Origin: an uncultured Lactobacillus sp.
GTDB taxonomy: Bacteria > Bacillota > Bacilli > Lactobacillales > Lactobacillaceae
Reading direction: 5' to 3'
Length of the DNA stretch: 36,065 nucleotides
NCBI RefSeq assembly: GCF_945290125.1
Contig: NZ_CALYQV010000019.1
Location: 1 to 36,065 of the forward strand
Positions within the stretch are counted from its first letter, which is position 1. Each line of letters begins with the position of its first letter. A program made the translations under genes and the position numbers. Positions 24,758 to 32,836 of the stretch are shown one piece after another. The notes beneath the pieces were generated by a model. The model was not told where the DNA came from and ran no database searches. It saw only the letters and a list, made by a program, of their open reading frames with translations.

Positions 24758-25714
24758 CTAGCTCCTTTCCTTTTTACCGAAATGACGGGTTAAATTTTTA
24801 AGGGAGAATTCCCAGTTACCTAAAAGTCCTGCTGGCTTAAAAATCATGATTAGTATTAAAACTATAGCATAGATCACCATTCTTAATGCACCAAAGCTTT
24901 GTAAAGCGGTGTCTAAGACTCCTAAAACGATTGCTGCTACAAATGTGCCAGTCATACTGCCAACACCACCCAAAACAACAATAACCAGTATAGAAATTGA
25001 TTCCATAATGCCAAAGTTTGAAGGTGAGATTGTTTGTAAGAATGAAGCATGTAGACTGCCGGCAATTGCAGCTGTTGCGCCTCCTAAGACAAAAGCAGCT
25101 AATTTCCATTTGGTGGTATTAATACCCATTGCTTCAGCAGCTATTTCATCTTCCCGCACAGCCTTAATTGCTCGACCATTTTTCGAACGAATAAAATTGG
25201 TCAAAATAATTGTAGTTACACAAAACAAAATATAAACAGTGGGCCACGAACATAACTGAGGAATATTGTACAATCCGGCTGCTCCACCAGTAATTTTCAA
25301 ATTATTAATGACATTCCGAATAATCTCAGCTGCTCCTAAAGTAGCAATTGCTAAATAATCACCCTTTAGGCGAATGAAGGTAGCTGTCCCAATAATTGCT
25401 GCAATGATAATAGCCAAAAGTACCCCTACGAACATTGAAACTAAGAAGCCAGCTTCACTACTCATACGTTGAGTAATAATTGCAGTAGCGTATGCTCCTA
25501 TTGCCATAAAACCTGCATGACCAAGAGAAAATTGACCACTGAAGCCTATAATCAGGTTCAAGCCAGTTGCTAAGATAATATTTATTCCAATCGTGACCAG
25601 CATGTTTTCAATAAAATCATCTATGACGCCAACCATTATCAGCGCATTGATTAGGTAAAATCCACCTACCATTAATAACAGCCACGACAAAATGTATTTC
25701 CAATTCGATTTCAT
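24758..25714 (-). CDS. livM: Branched-chain amino acid ABC transporter, permease LivM
   Basis: A 318-residue permease with eight to ten hydrophobic segments. Family features are NLIIGFSGQFSLGHAGFMAIGAY (in two parts), YLAIATLGAAEIIRNV, the EAA-type loop AIKAVREDEIAAEAMGINTTKWK and VVLGGVGSMTGTFVAA. It forms the membrane pore with LivH. It begins 8 bases after livH. Confidence 0.95.
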   Translation of the reverse strand: MKSNWKYILSWLLLMVGGFYLINALIMVGVIDDFIENMLVTIGINIILATGLNLIIGFSGQFSLGHAGFMAIGAYATAIITQRMSSEAGFLVSMFVGVLLAIIIAAIIGTATFIRLKGDYLAIATLGAAEIIRNVINNLKITGGAAGLYNIPQLCSWPTVYILFCVTTIILTNFIRSKNGRAIKAVREDEIAAEAMGINTTKWKLAAFVLGGATAAIAGSLHASFLQTISPSNFGIMESISILVIVVLGGVGSMTGTFVAAIVLGVLDTALQSFGALRMVIYAIVLILIMIFKPAGLLGNWEFSLKNLTRHFGKKERS

Positions 25715-25722
25715 TTTGCCAC

Positions 25723-26601
25723 CTACACCTTCTCTTTAGTATTTTTGCCAAAAATGCCAGCAGGTAAGAAAAGCAAAATAACTATTAATACCAGATAAAC
25801 GACTGCATCTTTATATGCCGACAAGCCAATTGACTGGAAAAATGTCTCTAAAATTCCGATTAAGAAGCCACCAAGAGAAGCTCCAGGTACTGAACCAATT
25901 CCACCTAAAACGGCAGCCACAAACGCCTTAATACCAGGTGTCATTCCCATTAAAGGATCAATTTGGTTATAATACATTCCAATTAAAATACCTGCAGCAC
26001 CAGCTAAGGCAGAACCTAAAGCGAAGGTAAATGATATTGTATGATTAACATTAACACCAACTAATTCAGCTGCAGCAGGATCAACAGAAACTGCCCGCAT
26101 CGCTCGACCCATCTTAGTTTTTTGAATAATCAGCTGTAACGAAACCATTAAAATCAGAGCGGTAACTAAAATCAAAATTTGAACGTTTGAAATTTGCACC
26201 CCACCAATATTGTAATTAACTTGTTCAATTACTTGCGGAAAACTACGAGCATTTGAACCGACAAAATATGACATACCATTTTCTAGTAAGAACGAAACAC
26301 CAATAGCCGTAATCAGTACAGCTATTCGAGGTGATTTACGTAGTGGTCGATAAGCAAAATATTCAATCACTACACCGGAAACTGCACCAATAATCATTGC
26401 AGAAAGCAGTGCTGTAATAAAGTTAAAATGCCAAACATTAATCACATAGTAGGCAAAGAATGCACCTAACATATAAATATCGCCATGAGCAAAGTTAATT
26501 AAGTTAATAATGCCATAAACCATGCTATAGCCTAATGCCAGCAAGGCATAAATTGATCCTAGTGACAAGGCATTAATGATTTGCTGTAAAACTGTTTGCA
26601 A
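25723..26601 (-). CDS. livH: Branched-chain amino acid ABC transporter, permease LivH
   Basis: A 292-residue permease with about eight hydrophobic segments. Family features are QQIINALSLGSIYALLALGY, GIINLINFAHGDIYMLGAF, the EAA-like loop RAVSVDPAAAELVGVNV and FVAAVLGGIGSVPGASLGG. The start is a TTG at 26601, chosen because AAGGAG lies about 9 bases upstream and the protein begins where the family does. It follows livJ copy 2 by 25 bases. Confidence 0.95.
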   Translation of the reverse strand: MQTVLQQIINALSLGSIYALLALGYSMVYGIINLINFAHGDIYMLGAFFAYYVINVWHFNFITALLSAMIIGAVSGVVIEYFAYRPLRKSPRIAVLITAIGVSFLLENGMSYFVGSNARSFPQVIEQVNYNIGGVQISNVQILILVTALILMVSLQLIIQKTKMGRAMRAVSVDPAAAELVGVNVNHTISFTFALGSALAGAAGILIGMYYNQIDPLMGMTPGIKAFVAAVLGGIGSVPGASLGGFLIGILETFFQSIGLSAYKDAVVYLVLIVILLFLPAGIFGKNTKEKV

Positions 26602-26626
26602 ATTTAAGCACTCCTTTTATTTTTAT

Positions 26627-27829
26627 TTACTCAACACGAAATGAGTCGCTTACTTTACCATTAGTCAATTTTTCAATAGCAATCGGCATTTCAGGATTAT
26701 GGAACTTATCCATGGTAATTCTACCGGTAACACCATCAAAATCTTTTATCTTAGCCAGACCTGCAGCAACTTTAACGGAATCATCAGATTTTTGTTGCTC
26801 AATAGCCGCTTTTACTAAATAAACTGCATCATAAGCCAAAGCTGAAAATGTTGGCGCTTCTGAATGATAACGAGCTCTATATGCTTTAATAAACTTAGCA
26901 GCTTTTGAATCTGGGTTTTTAGCAGCTACATTAGTTGAAAATGGCGTGGTGTAATAAATATTAGTTGCATTTTTAGCACCTACTATTTGAACTAGTTTCG
27001 GATCACACATTCCGTCACCACCAACGATTGGAGCTTTAATACCCATCTGACGTGCTTGCTTTATGATCAAACCAAGCTCTGTGTAATAGCCGGGTACATA
27101 AATAGCATCGATCTTCTTAGATTTAAATGAAGTTAAAACAGCGTTGAAGTCTTTATCACCGGCAGAATAAGTTTGACTGTCCACAATCTTGCCTTTATAA
27201 GTTTCCTTGAAGGCTTTAGCTAAACCAGTACCATAATCACTTGAGTTATCAGCATAGACAGCTACCCTTTTGGCCTTCAGCTTTTTATCGACGAACTTAG
27301 CTGCGCTCTTTCCCTGGAATGTATCTTGGAAGCAAGCTCTAAAGGCATAAGGCTGCACTTTGCCGTTCTTCTGTCTGGTGTAATTTGGATCAGTTGCGGA
27401 TGGACTAACGCAGGGAACAGAAGCCTTGGTAACATTAGGAATTTCTGCTGTACCGCAGTTAGTAGTAGCTGGACCTACAACTGCAGCCACTCTATCCTTA
27501 GTTGCCAATTGTGCAGCGACTGAAGCCGAAGTAGCAATTGAGGACTTGTTATCACGGATAAGCAGCTTAAGCTTCTTTTTATGCCCGTTGACGTTAATTC
27601 CACCAGCCTTATTAATTTCGGAGGCAGCTAGAACTATACCTTGTTTTTCAGCACTGCCGTAGCCAGCAGCAGTACCAGACAACTCGATATTAATACCGAC
27701 TTTGACTGTATCTTTATCTTGGTGTGTACCTTTGCCTCCCCCGCTTTTCGCCACTGAACAGCCTGCTAGCGCTAAGCCAGCCATTCCCAACGTCAGGACA
27801 CGCAACATTCTTTTTGAAAATTTACTCAT
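26627..27829 (-). CDS. livJ: Branched-chain amino acid ABC transporter, substrate-binding lipoprotein (copy 2)
   Basis: A 400-residue lipoprotein with lipobox ALAGC (C24) and a LivJ-type mature domain. It is the first gene of the importer operon livJ-H-M-G-F. The second of two adjacent ATGs (27829) has the better distance to AGGAG. Compared with copy 1 it has three extra cysteines in the mature part: TTNCGT, VPCVSPS and DGMCDP, where copy 1 has Val, Ser and Ala. VSPSATDP is the ligand-contacting strip in this family, so the two copies may differ in ligand or redox behaviour. Expression is governed by a strong promoter and an attenuator. Confidence 0.93.
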   Translation of the reverse strand: MSKFSKRMLRVLTLGMAGLALAGCSVAKSGGGKGTHQDKDTVKVGINIELSGTAAGYGSAEKQGIVLAASEINKAGGINVNGHKKKLKLLIRDNKSSIATSASVAAQLATKDRVAAVVGPATTNCGTAEIPNVTKASVPCVSPSATDPNYTRQKNGKVQPYAFRACFQDTFQGKSAAKFVDKKLKAKRVAVYADNSSDYGTGLAKAFKETYKGKIVDSQTYSAGDKDFNAVLTSFKSKKIDAIYVPGYYTELGLIIKQARQMGIKAPIVGGDGMCDPKLVQIVGAKNATNIYYTTPFSTNVAAKNPDSKAAKFIKAYRARYHSEAPTFSALAYDAVYLVKAAIEQQKSDDSVKVAAGLAKIKDFDGVTGRITMDKFHNPEMPIAIEKLTNGKVSDSFRVE

Positions 27830-27858
27830 CATTTTCTCCTTATAAATAGCTTGGTAAC

Positions 27859-27976
27859 CAAAAACCTCATTCACTTAATGAATGAGGTCTTAAGTCAATT
27901 ATTAGTCAAGCCCCATTCATTAGACGCAAACAAGGGCTCAACATGTAAAATTACTAGAAGTAATCTATTCAAGCTA
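27859..27976 (-). ncRNA. Transcription attenuator in the liv operon leader (copy 2)
   Basis: Same plan as the copy 1 leader with changed bases. Segment 1 is GCTTGA at the leader stop (27969-27974), segment 2 GTTGAGCCCTTG (27931-27942), segment 3 CTAATGAATGGGGCTTGAC (27905-27923). The terminator is ACCTCATTCA with TGAATGAGGT (27864-27888), then TTTTTGG. TAATGAATGGGG of segment 3 pairs with CCTCATTCATTA of the terminator 5' arm over 12 positions, with one wobble. A small hairpin (27951-27965) lies between 1 and 2. Pairing is kept although sequences differ from copy 1, which is compensatory-change evidence. Confidence 0.75.
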
Positions 27977-28063
27977 AGTCCTACGCGACAACAACAAGGC
28001 AATTAAATTTTGGGCAATAATATTTTCAGCATTACTTCGCATATTTAAATATTTAGCTTTCAT
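27974..28063 (-). CDS. Leader peptide of the liv operon (29 residues, Ile/Leu-rich end)
   Basis: MKAKYLNMRSNAENIIAQNL is followed by IALLLSRRT. GGGAGGTG (28070-28077) is the ribosome binding site, 6-7 bases before the ATG. Control codons are Leu-Ile-Ala-Leu-Leu-Leu near the stop, with Ile-Ile earlier. Length and end pattern match the copy 1 leader, though the N-terminal halves have diverged. Confidence 0.82.
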   Translation of the reverse strand: MKAKYLNMRSNAENIIAQNLIALLLSRRT

Positions 28064-28099
28064 TAAAATCACCTCCCAAAATTTAATTTAATACTTAGA

Positions 28100-28128
28100 A
28101 TTATAAAAAAAGAACATTAGCATGTCAA
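28100..28128 (-). promoter_or_regulatory. Consensus promoter of the liv operon
   Basis: On the minus strand TTGACA (28123-28128), exactly 17 bases, then TATAAT (28100-28105). Both boxes are perfect. Transcription starts near 28093, giving a short 5' end before the leader peptide. A constitutively strong promoter fits control by attenuation rather than by a repressor. Upstream DNA to 28285 holds nothing else I can identify. Confidence 0.85.
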
Positions 28129-28285
28129 GATAAATTTACAATTATTTTTAGCAAAGCTTTAAGATTTTTCTATTAAATTTATTCTTAGAAAAATTCGTTG
28201 ATTTCCTACCATAATAAATAGTGCCAAATAAGCATGTGATTTTGTGAGCTTTATGGTAAAATAGAGTTATTGAGGAGGCATAAGT

Positions 28286-28600
28286 ATGTTTGCTACGGTT
28301 TTTTATTGGATTATAATTGCTGCTACCGGTCTTTGGGGAATATGGTCAGCAGCCTGGTCGATTATATATGTTGTTAAACATGAAAATGGCAACTTATGGA
28401 TTTTTGCAATTATTAATGTTTTGATTTTAGTTTTAATAGGTCTGGCTGATTTAATCTATAGTACTGAAGGAAATCAGTGGTACTGGTTTGCTTCTACTAG
28501 GGCAGACATTAGTCTTTTGGTTTACATGCTGATGGCTTACTGCGCTCTGGTGGTTTTACAAGCCATATTTGGTTTCACTCGTAAGCCTAAAAAGGCATAG
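28286..28600 (+). CDS. Hypothetical small membrane protein
   Basis: A 104-residue protein with three hydrophobic segments (about residues 3-28, 37-58 and 74-97) and a basic tail (TRKPKKA). Two segments are rich in Trp. GAGGAGG precedes the ATG. It stands alone between the liv operon and the FLEET locus and ends at a bidirectional terminator. I do not recognise the family. Confidence 0.75.
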   Translation: MFATVFYWIIIAATGLWGIWSAAWSIIYVVKHENGNLWIFAIINVLILVLIGLADLIYSTEGNQWYWFASTRADISLLVYMLMAYCALVVLQAIFGFTRKPKKA

Positions 28601-28650
28601 AATTAAAATTAACAATTAATTTAGATAACTTTTAAATATTTTCATTATAA

Positions 28651-28722
28651 AAAAAAGAGGTTGAACTGTTTTGACTACTAAATTTGGGAAGTCATAGCAA
28701 ACATTAAGTCAACCTCTTTTTT
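28651..28722. terminator. Convergent terminator between the small membrane protein gene and dmkB
   Basis: AAAAAAGAGGTTGA (28651-28664) pairs with TCAACCTCTTTTTT (28709-28722), a 14-bp perfect stem with a long loop. Both strands end in T-runs. Confidence 0.8.
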
Positions 28723-28726
28723 ATAA

Positions 28727-29686
28727 TTAACAATTTCTGGTAAGCATTTTACGGACAATATCAGCGACCTTTTCATATCCCGAATACTCGGCAAAGTTTT
28801 TCTCAAGTAGCGCCAATGCGCTATTTGTAAAGTCATTTGCTAAATATTGTGCATGCCTAATCCCACCTAATTCATTCACCAGAAAATCAATTTGTTCTAG
28901 TTCCACAGAGTTAAGATTTTTACCTTTTTTAACCAATCTCTCCAATTTACCGGTAGTATCTTTTTTTAACGCAAAAATTAGCGGTCCAGTATAAACACCA
29001 TTAACTACATCAGATAATACCGGCTTTTTTAATTCAGCAGTAGAAGAGGTGTAATCTAAAATGTCATCCCGCAGTTGAAATGCCTGACCAAATAGCAAGC
29101 CAATTTCTTGGGCTTTCTTAGCAAGCTTTTTACTAAGGCCACCTTCGAGTGCACCAATATAGCAAGCATAGCCAAACAAACTAGCCGTTTTGCCCCGAAT
29201 CTGTTCAAGATATTCTTTTTCCGTAATCGCAATATCATATTCATTACCAAACTGTGTAGTTTCACCAGCGAGTATTTTTTGCATTGTACTGCCGTTAACA
29301 CGCAAGTTAGTTATTTTTGAAGTATTTTCACTTAGCAGCTGTAATGACAAAGCAAATAAGAAGTCTCCAGCATATAACGCTATTGTTTTGCCATATTTGG
29401 CTTGAACTGATGCCCTGCCTCTTCTAACATTTGAATTATCAATGATATCGTCATGAATTAAAGTGGCATTGTGCAGTATTTCGATCGAACCGGCAATATT
29501 AATTAATTTTTGCTCCCTGTTGCTTTCACCCATTTCTCCAAATAATAGAACAAAACTAGGACGTAATTGCTTGCCAGGCTTAGAAAATGCATATCTAACT
29601 GCTTCTCCCAGTTTACCTTTTGGCGTCCGGATATTTTTTTGAATTGTATTTTGGACTTGCTGTAACTCTTTTTCTAGCCTTGACAT
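28727..29686 (-). CDS. dmkB: Polyprenyl diphosphate synthase (DmkB of the FLEET locus)
   Basis: A 319-residue trans-prenyltransferase. The first Asp-rich motif is LIHDDIIDNSNVRRG and the second is FQLRDDILDY; GKQLRPSFVL near the N-terminus is the usual substrate-binding block. In FLEET loci DmkB makes the polyprenyl tail that DmkA attaches to dihydroxynaphthoate. It is the last gene of the eetA-eetB-dmkB group, one base after eetB, and ends at a terminator. Annotation pipelines usually call it heptaprenyl diphosphate synthase component II. Chain length cannot be read off the sequence. Confidence 0.9.
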   Translation of the reverse strand: MSRLEKELQQVQNTIQKNIRTPKGKLGEAVRYAFSKPGKQLRPSFVLLFGEMGESNREQKLINIAGSIEILHNATLIHDDIIDNSNVRRGRASVQAKYGKTIALYAGDFLFALSLQLLSENTSKITNLRVNGSTMQKILAGETTQFGNEYDIAITEKEYLEQIRGKTASLFGYACYIGALEGGLSKKLAKKAQEIGLLFGQAFQLRDDILDYTSSTAELKKPVLSDVVNGVYTGPLIFALKKDTTGKLERLVKKGKNLNSVELEQIDFLVNELGGIRHAQYLANDFTNSALALLEKNFAEYSGYEKVADIVRKMLTRNC

Positions 29687-29687
29687 G

Positions 29688-30233
29688 TTAATTACCTTTA
29701 TTAATTATTTCCTTGATAAAACTCAATGCATCAACATAATGCAGTAAATAGCTACTGACAAGACCAACTATTGTTCCAGAAAGAATTCCGAATACTGTCA
29801 ATAAAGGCAGATACAATAAAACATATTTACTATGCGCTATCAGCACCGCAATTAATAATTGACCAAAATTATGACATACGCCGCCAAGAATTGATACTCC
29901 CATTATGCTAATAAATCTGGGAACCAGCGGTAAAAATAATTTCATTAAAAACAAACTTAAGAATGAACCTGCAGCAGCAAACAAAAAGGTGCTAGTACCT
30001 CCTGTCATCAAAGCAGTTAATACCAGGCGTAAAAATGTCAGTAAAACACAATTATTAAAAGGTAAAATCATTAATGCAATCATCGTAATAATATTAGTTA
30101 AACCAAGCCTGGCACCAGGAGCAAAGAAAAAGGGCGAGGGAAACATTTGCTCAACAACACTAAGAATAATTCCTTGTGAGCATAGAATTCCCGTAAACAC
30201 ATATGTGCGTAAATAGTTATTTGTTTCAGTCAT
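29688..30233 (-). CDS. eetB: Gx transporter-family membrane protein EetB
   Basis: A 181-residue membrane protein with about five hydrophobic segments, of the family often labelled Gx transporter or heptaprenyl diphosphate synthase component I. Features are PSPFFFAPGARLGLTNII and GSFLSLFLMKLF. In the Listeria extracellular electron transfer locus the equivalent protein is EetB, required with EetA for electron passage. It lies 11 bases after eetA and one base before dmkB. The ribosome binding site is weak, so it may depend on coupling with eetA. Confidence 0.82.
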   Translation of the reverse strand: MTETNNYLRTYVFTGILCSQGIILSVVEQMFPSPFFFAPGARLGLTNIITMIALMILPFNNCVLLTFLRLVLTALMTGGTSTFLFAAAGSFLSLFLMKLFLPLVPRFISIMGVSILGGVCHNFGQLLIAVLIAHSKYVLLYLPLLTVFGILSGTIVGLVSSYLLHYVDALSFIKEIINKGN

Positions 30234-30244
30234 AATATCTAGAT

Positions 30245-30622
30245 CTATTCATTACTATCAATTTGATTTTTATTTTTTAACTCAATTAAAAATTTATGTG
30301 GCAGGCAGACTATTGTATCCCCGCTTTCGCTTTTCCAGCCTTCTTTAACACATACTTGGTCCTTACAATTGGCATCAATTACCCGAATCTTGTGATTTTT
30401 TATTTGTACAATATTAATTTTACCATTTTTCTGATAACGCCATTTCTGGTCTTTATTCAACGGAAGCTTTTTCACTTCACGATTATTAATTTTGACGATT
30501 CCTATAATTTGATTGTCAGCTTTTTCCTGATTGTGCAACATATAAAAAGGAGTAAAACTAATGATTAATAAAACTATTATAATTAAAAAATCACCAAGTT
30601 TAAGCTTCTTTAAAATTTCCAT
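30245..30622 (-). CDS. eetA: NusG domain II-containing membrane-anchored protein EetA
   Basis: A 125-residue protein with one N-terminal membrane helix (about residues 12-28) and an extracytoplasmic NusG-II-like domain. The strand-rich end includes ANCKDQVCVKEGWKSESGDT and IVCLPHKFLIEL, with three cysteines and a histidine in the pattern C-x4-C...C-L-P-H, a mark of this family. It is not a transcription factor despite the domain name. In FLEET loci this is EetA, partner of EetB. GAGGT precedes the ATG. It follows ndh2 with a hairpin between. Confidence 0.82.
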   Translation of the reverse strand: MEILKKLKLGDFLIIIVLLIISFTPFYMLHNQEKADNQIIGIVKINNREVKKLPLNKDQKWRYQKNGKINIVQIKNHKIRVIDANCKDQVCVKEGWKSESGDTIVCLPHKFLIELKNKNQIDSNE

Positions 30623-30632
30623 GTATTACCTC

Positions 30633-30701
30633 ACTAACAATTAAAACTAAAAAAGTCTTACAGATAAAACCATAGGACTTTTTAGAGTTACCATTGTTAG
30701 T
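30633..30701 (-). terminator. Long nested hairpin between ndh2 and eetA (partial terminator or processing stem)
   Basis: On the minus strand CTAAAAAGTC pairs with GACTTTTTTAG (core stem near 30647-30686), a terminator-like element with a U-run. Outside it, ACTAACAAT (30693-30701) pairs with ATTGTTAGT (30633-30641). The outer stem includes the ndh2 stop and ends just before the eetA ribosome binding site. No promoter is apparent for eetA, so readthrough is expected. Confidence 0.6.
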
Positions 30702-32592
30702 TCTTTACCCCATTTTTATCGACATGATAAATTGGCTTCAAGACACCATATCTCAGCTTAGTAAGCTTCTTTTCTAGCCATGGAACAAACCACATGTCCA
30801 GACCAAATGCTCTACCTGAGCCGTTCATAACTGCTATTGCCGCAAATATCATCCAAACATTTACCCAATAGTTCATTCCTGATAAACAGAAAATAGCTAC
30901 AAAAATTGCACTCATACCACCAGCAAACCAGGTGCATAATCCTAAAACCAGCATAATTCCTAATGCAATTTCCAAACACGTCATTGTCTTTTGAGCAACT
31001 AGTGCCGCATCCTTATTAGGAATCACTAGCTTGGTCATTGACTGTACCCAGTTTGGCATTTTATCAAAAACGGCCATTGGTGAGTGACCATAGTCATAGT
31101 TCAATGAAAATAATGCTGGAGCGGCAGATGTTGCTGCTTTGCCACTTGCCGCTGTAGTAGCGGCTGCTTTCTGCGAGGCACCACTGGTTGCAGCTTGCAC
31201 GAGCCACGGGAACTGCAATTGCAACTTATTGGTAAACCAAGAGCCGCTGCCTTGAACTTTATACCAGCAGTCTACTAACCACATTAAGCCTAAGTAAATT
31301 CTCAAAGGTACAGTCCATAAGACATTGCCATACCGGTTAAGATTGCCGCGCCATAAAGTTGGGCGCTTAATTCTGAACCATTCATCCATAATATAATGGA
31401 AGAGATAGTGACCAGAATAGATTTCCATAAAGTAAATCATGTCCACTATGTCTTTCATTAAGATTGCGAAAAAGCCGCTCAGATGGAAAGTGTTAACAAG
31501 AGCGGCCACACCCCAGGCAGGCCCTAAAGAAACCATAAATCCTGAATAAGTCCCTTTAAATTTGACTGGTTCACTGCCGTTAATCTGGCTCAAAATATTT
31601 CTTAAAGCACACTTACCAGCAGATTCAGCCCCTTGAACCACTTGTGGTTCACCGCGGCCGCTGCCGTTAGCATCATAAAGAGCAACGTCTCCTATGACGT
31701 AAACATGTGGATCAGTTGGAATTTGGGAATATTCATTAACTATAATTCTGCCAGCTCTGCCAGTCTCAAAACCAAAGTTTTTAGCAGTATCAACAGCTTT
31801 AACACCCGCAGTCCAAATTAAAGTTCTGGTTGGATATGTTGAACCATCTTTAAGATCAATATAATTTTCATGAACACCAACAACACCAGTATTGACTTTA
31901 ATTTCCACACCTTGTTTTAAGAGATATTTTTCTGCCTTATCAGCATCAGAGCGATCAAGCATATTCATAACCGTTGGTGCCATTTCCATCATAGTTATCT
32001 TGATGTCATCTTTTTGCAGATTATATTTTTTAGCTAAATCACCACGCCAAGAATTTAATTCACCAGCCATTTCAGTGCCAGTAAACCCAGTACCAACAAC
32101 GACAAAATTAAGATACTGTGCCCGCTTTTCGGGATCGCGTTCTTTAGAACCTAAATGAACCATCATATCAATGTGGTCACGTAGTTGCTCTGCATCGTCC
32201 AGATTGCCTAAAACAAAGCCGTTTTCTTTAACACCAGGAGTATTAAAGTCATTAGGCTGCGAGCCAATAGCTAATATGACATAATCATAGGGATAACTGC
32301 CGTTATCGCCAATAACTTTTTTAGTAGATTGATCAATTTTGGTAACATTGTCAGTTACAACATCAACATTTTTTCTCCGTGAAAATAAACGTTGCAGATC
32401 ATATTTCAAACTTTTGGCTTCTACCCTGTTAGCCGCAACTTCATGAAGTGAAGTCATCATAGTCATATAAGGATTTTTATCAATCAGCGTGATTTTGATA
32501 TCATGCCGCTTTTTTAATTTCTTGGCAAGATGCTTAGTCGTATACAGACCACCATAGCCGCCGCCAATAACTACAATATTTGTTTCAGCCAC
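30697..32592 (-). CDS. ndh2: Type II NADH dehydrogenase with DoxX-like membrane C-terminus (Ndh2 of the FLEET locus)
   Basis: A 631-residue protein. Residues 1 to about 400 are an NDH-2 flavoenzyme: FAD motif IGGGYGG (9-15), NAD motif VVVGTGFTGTEMAGEL, and VYVIGDVALYD near the end. The C-terminal part has several hydrophobic segments and resembles DoxX proteins (PLRIYLGLMWLVDCWYKVQG; LEIALGIMLVLGL), with an Ala/Ser/Thr-rich linker between. Membrane-extended Ndh2 is characteristic of extracellular electron transfer loci and passes electrons from NADH to a demethylmenaquinone pool separate from respiration. The start is GTG at 32592, 8 bases after AAGGAG; the GTG at 32601 overlaps that site. 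A plain respiratory NDH-2 is about 400 residues. Confidence 0.92.
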   Translation of the reverse strand: MAETNIVVIGGGYGGLYTTKHLAKKLKKRHDIKITLIDKNPYMTMMTSLHEVAANRVEAKSLKYDLQRLFSRRKNVDVVTDNVTKIDQSTKKVIGDNGSYPYDYVILAIGSQPNDFNTPGVKENGFVLGNLDDAEQLRDHIDMMVHLGSKERDPEKRAQYLNFVVVGTGFTGTEMAGELNSWRGDLAKKYNLQKDDIKITMMEMAPTVMNMLDRSDADKAEKYLLKQGVEIKVNTGVVGVHENYIDLKDGSTYPTRTLIWTAGVKAVDTAKNFGFETGRAGRIIVNEYSQIPTDPHVYVIGDVALYDANGSGRGEPQVVQGAESAGKCALRNILSQINGSEPVKFKGTYSGFMVSLGPAWGVAALVNTFHLSGFFAILMKDIVDMIYFMEIYSGHYLFHYIMDEWFRIKRPTLWRGNLNRYGNVLWTVPLRIYLGLMWLVDCWYKVQGSGSWFTNKLQLQFPWLVQAATSGASQKAAATTAASGKAATSAAPALFSLNYDYGHSPMAVFDKMPNWVQSMTKLVIPNKDAALVAQKTMTCLEIALGIMLVLGLCTWFAGGMSAIFVAIFCLSGMNYWVNVWMIFAAIAVMNGSGRAFGLDMWFVPWLEKKLTKLRYGVLKPIYHVDKNGVKN

Positions 32593-32631
32593 TTTTAACA
32601 CTCCTTAATGCGAATATACTAATTATGTTAT

Positions 32632-32660
32632 ATTATACTAGTGTTTTGGACTATGGTAAA
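32632..32660 (-). promoter_or_regulatory. Promoter of ndh2
   Basis: On the minus strand TTTACC (-35, 32655-32660), 17 bases, then TATAAT (-10, 32632-32637). The -35 overlaps the inverted repeat at 32658-32671. Confidence 0.55.
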
Positions 32661-32671
32661 GTGGTCACTTT
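32658..32671. promoter_or_regulatory. Inverted repeat in the ndh2-pplA intergenic region, candidate operator
   Basis: AAAGTG-GT-CACTTT is a perfect 6+6 inverted repeat around a 2-base centre. It touches the -35 box of ndh2 and lies about 80 bases upstream of the pplA promoter. A regulator bound here could control both arms of the locus. No regulator gene lies in the locus. Confidence 0.45.
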
Positions 32672-32748
32672 CACAAACTATGTTCGTAATATTTTACTTA
32701 TACGATTTAATTACTATCATTATAAGTTTCCGCTTTCATATTTTGTAG

Positions 32749-32777
32749 TTGCACAAAGTAGAGCTCTATCTTATAAT
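32749..32777 (+). promoter_or_regulatory. Promoter of pplA-fmnB-dmkA
   Basis: TTGCAC (32749-32754), 17 bases, then TATAAT (32772-32777). Transcription starts near 32784, about 50 bases before the pplA ATG. Confidence 0.7.
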
Positions 32778-32836
32778 TATAGTAAGTGAACACGTACACA
32801 ATGTTATAATCTTTTATTATTACTGAGGGAGATATT

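Noticed and set aside
22953..28063. The two similar liv leaders as a dispersed repeat or CRISPR-like unit
   Set aside because: Similarity is confined to leader ORFs and pairing segments, with diverged bases; there are only two copies and no spacers.
30245..30622. Transcription elongation factor NusG
   Set aside because: Only a NusG-II-like domain is present, behind a membrane helix and outside the cell; context identifies EetA.
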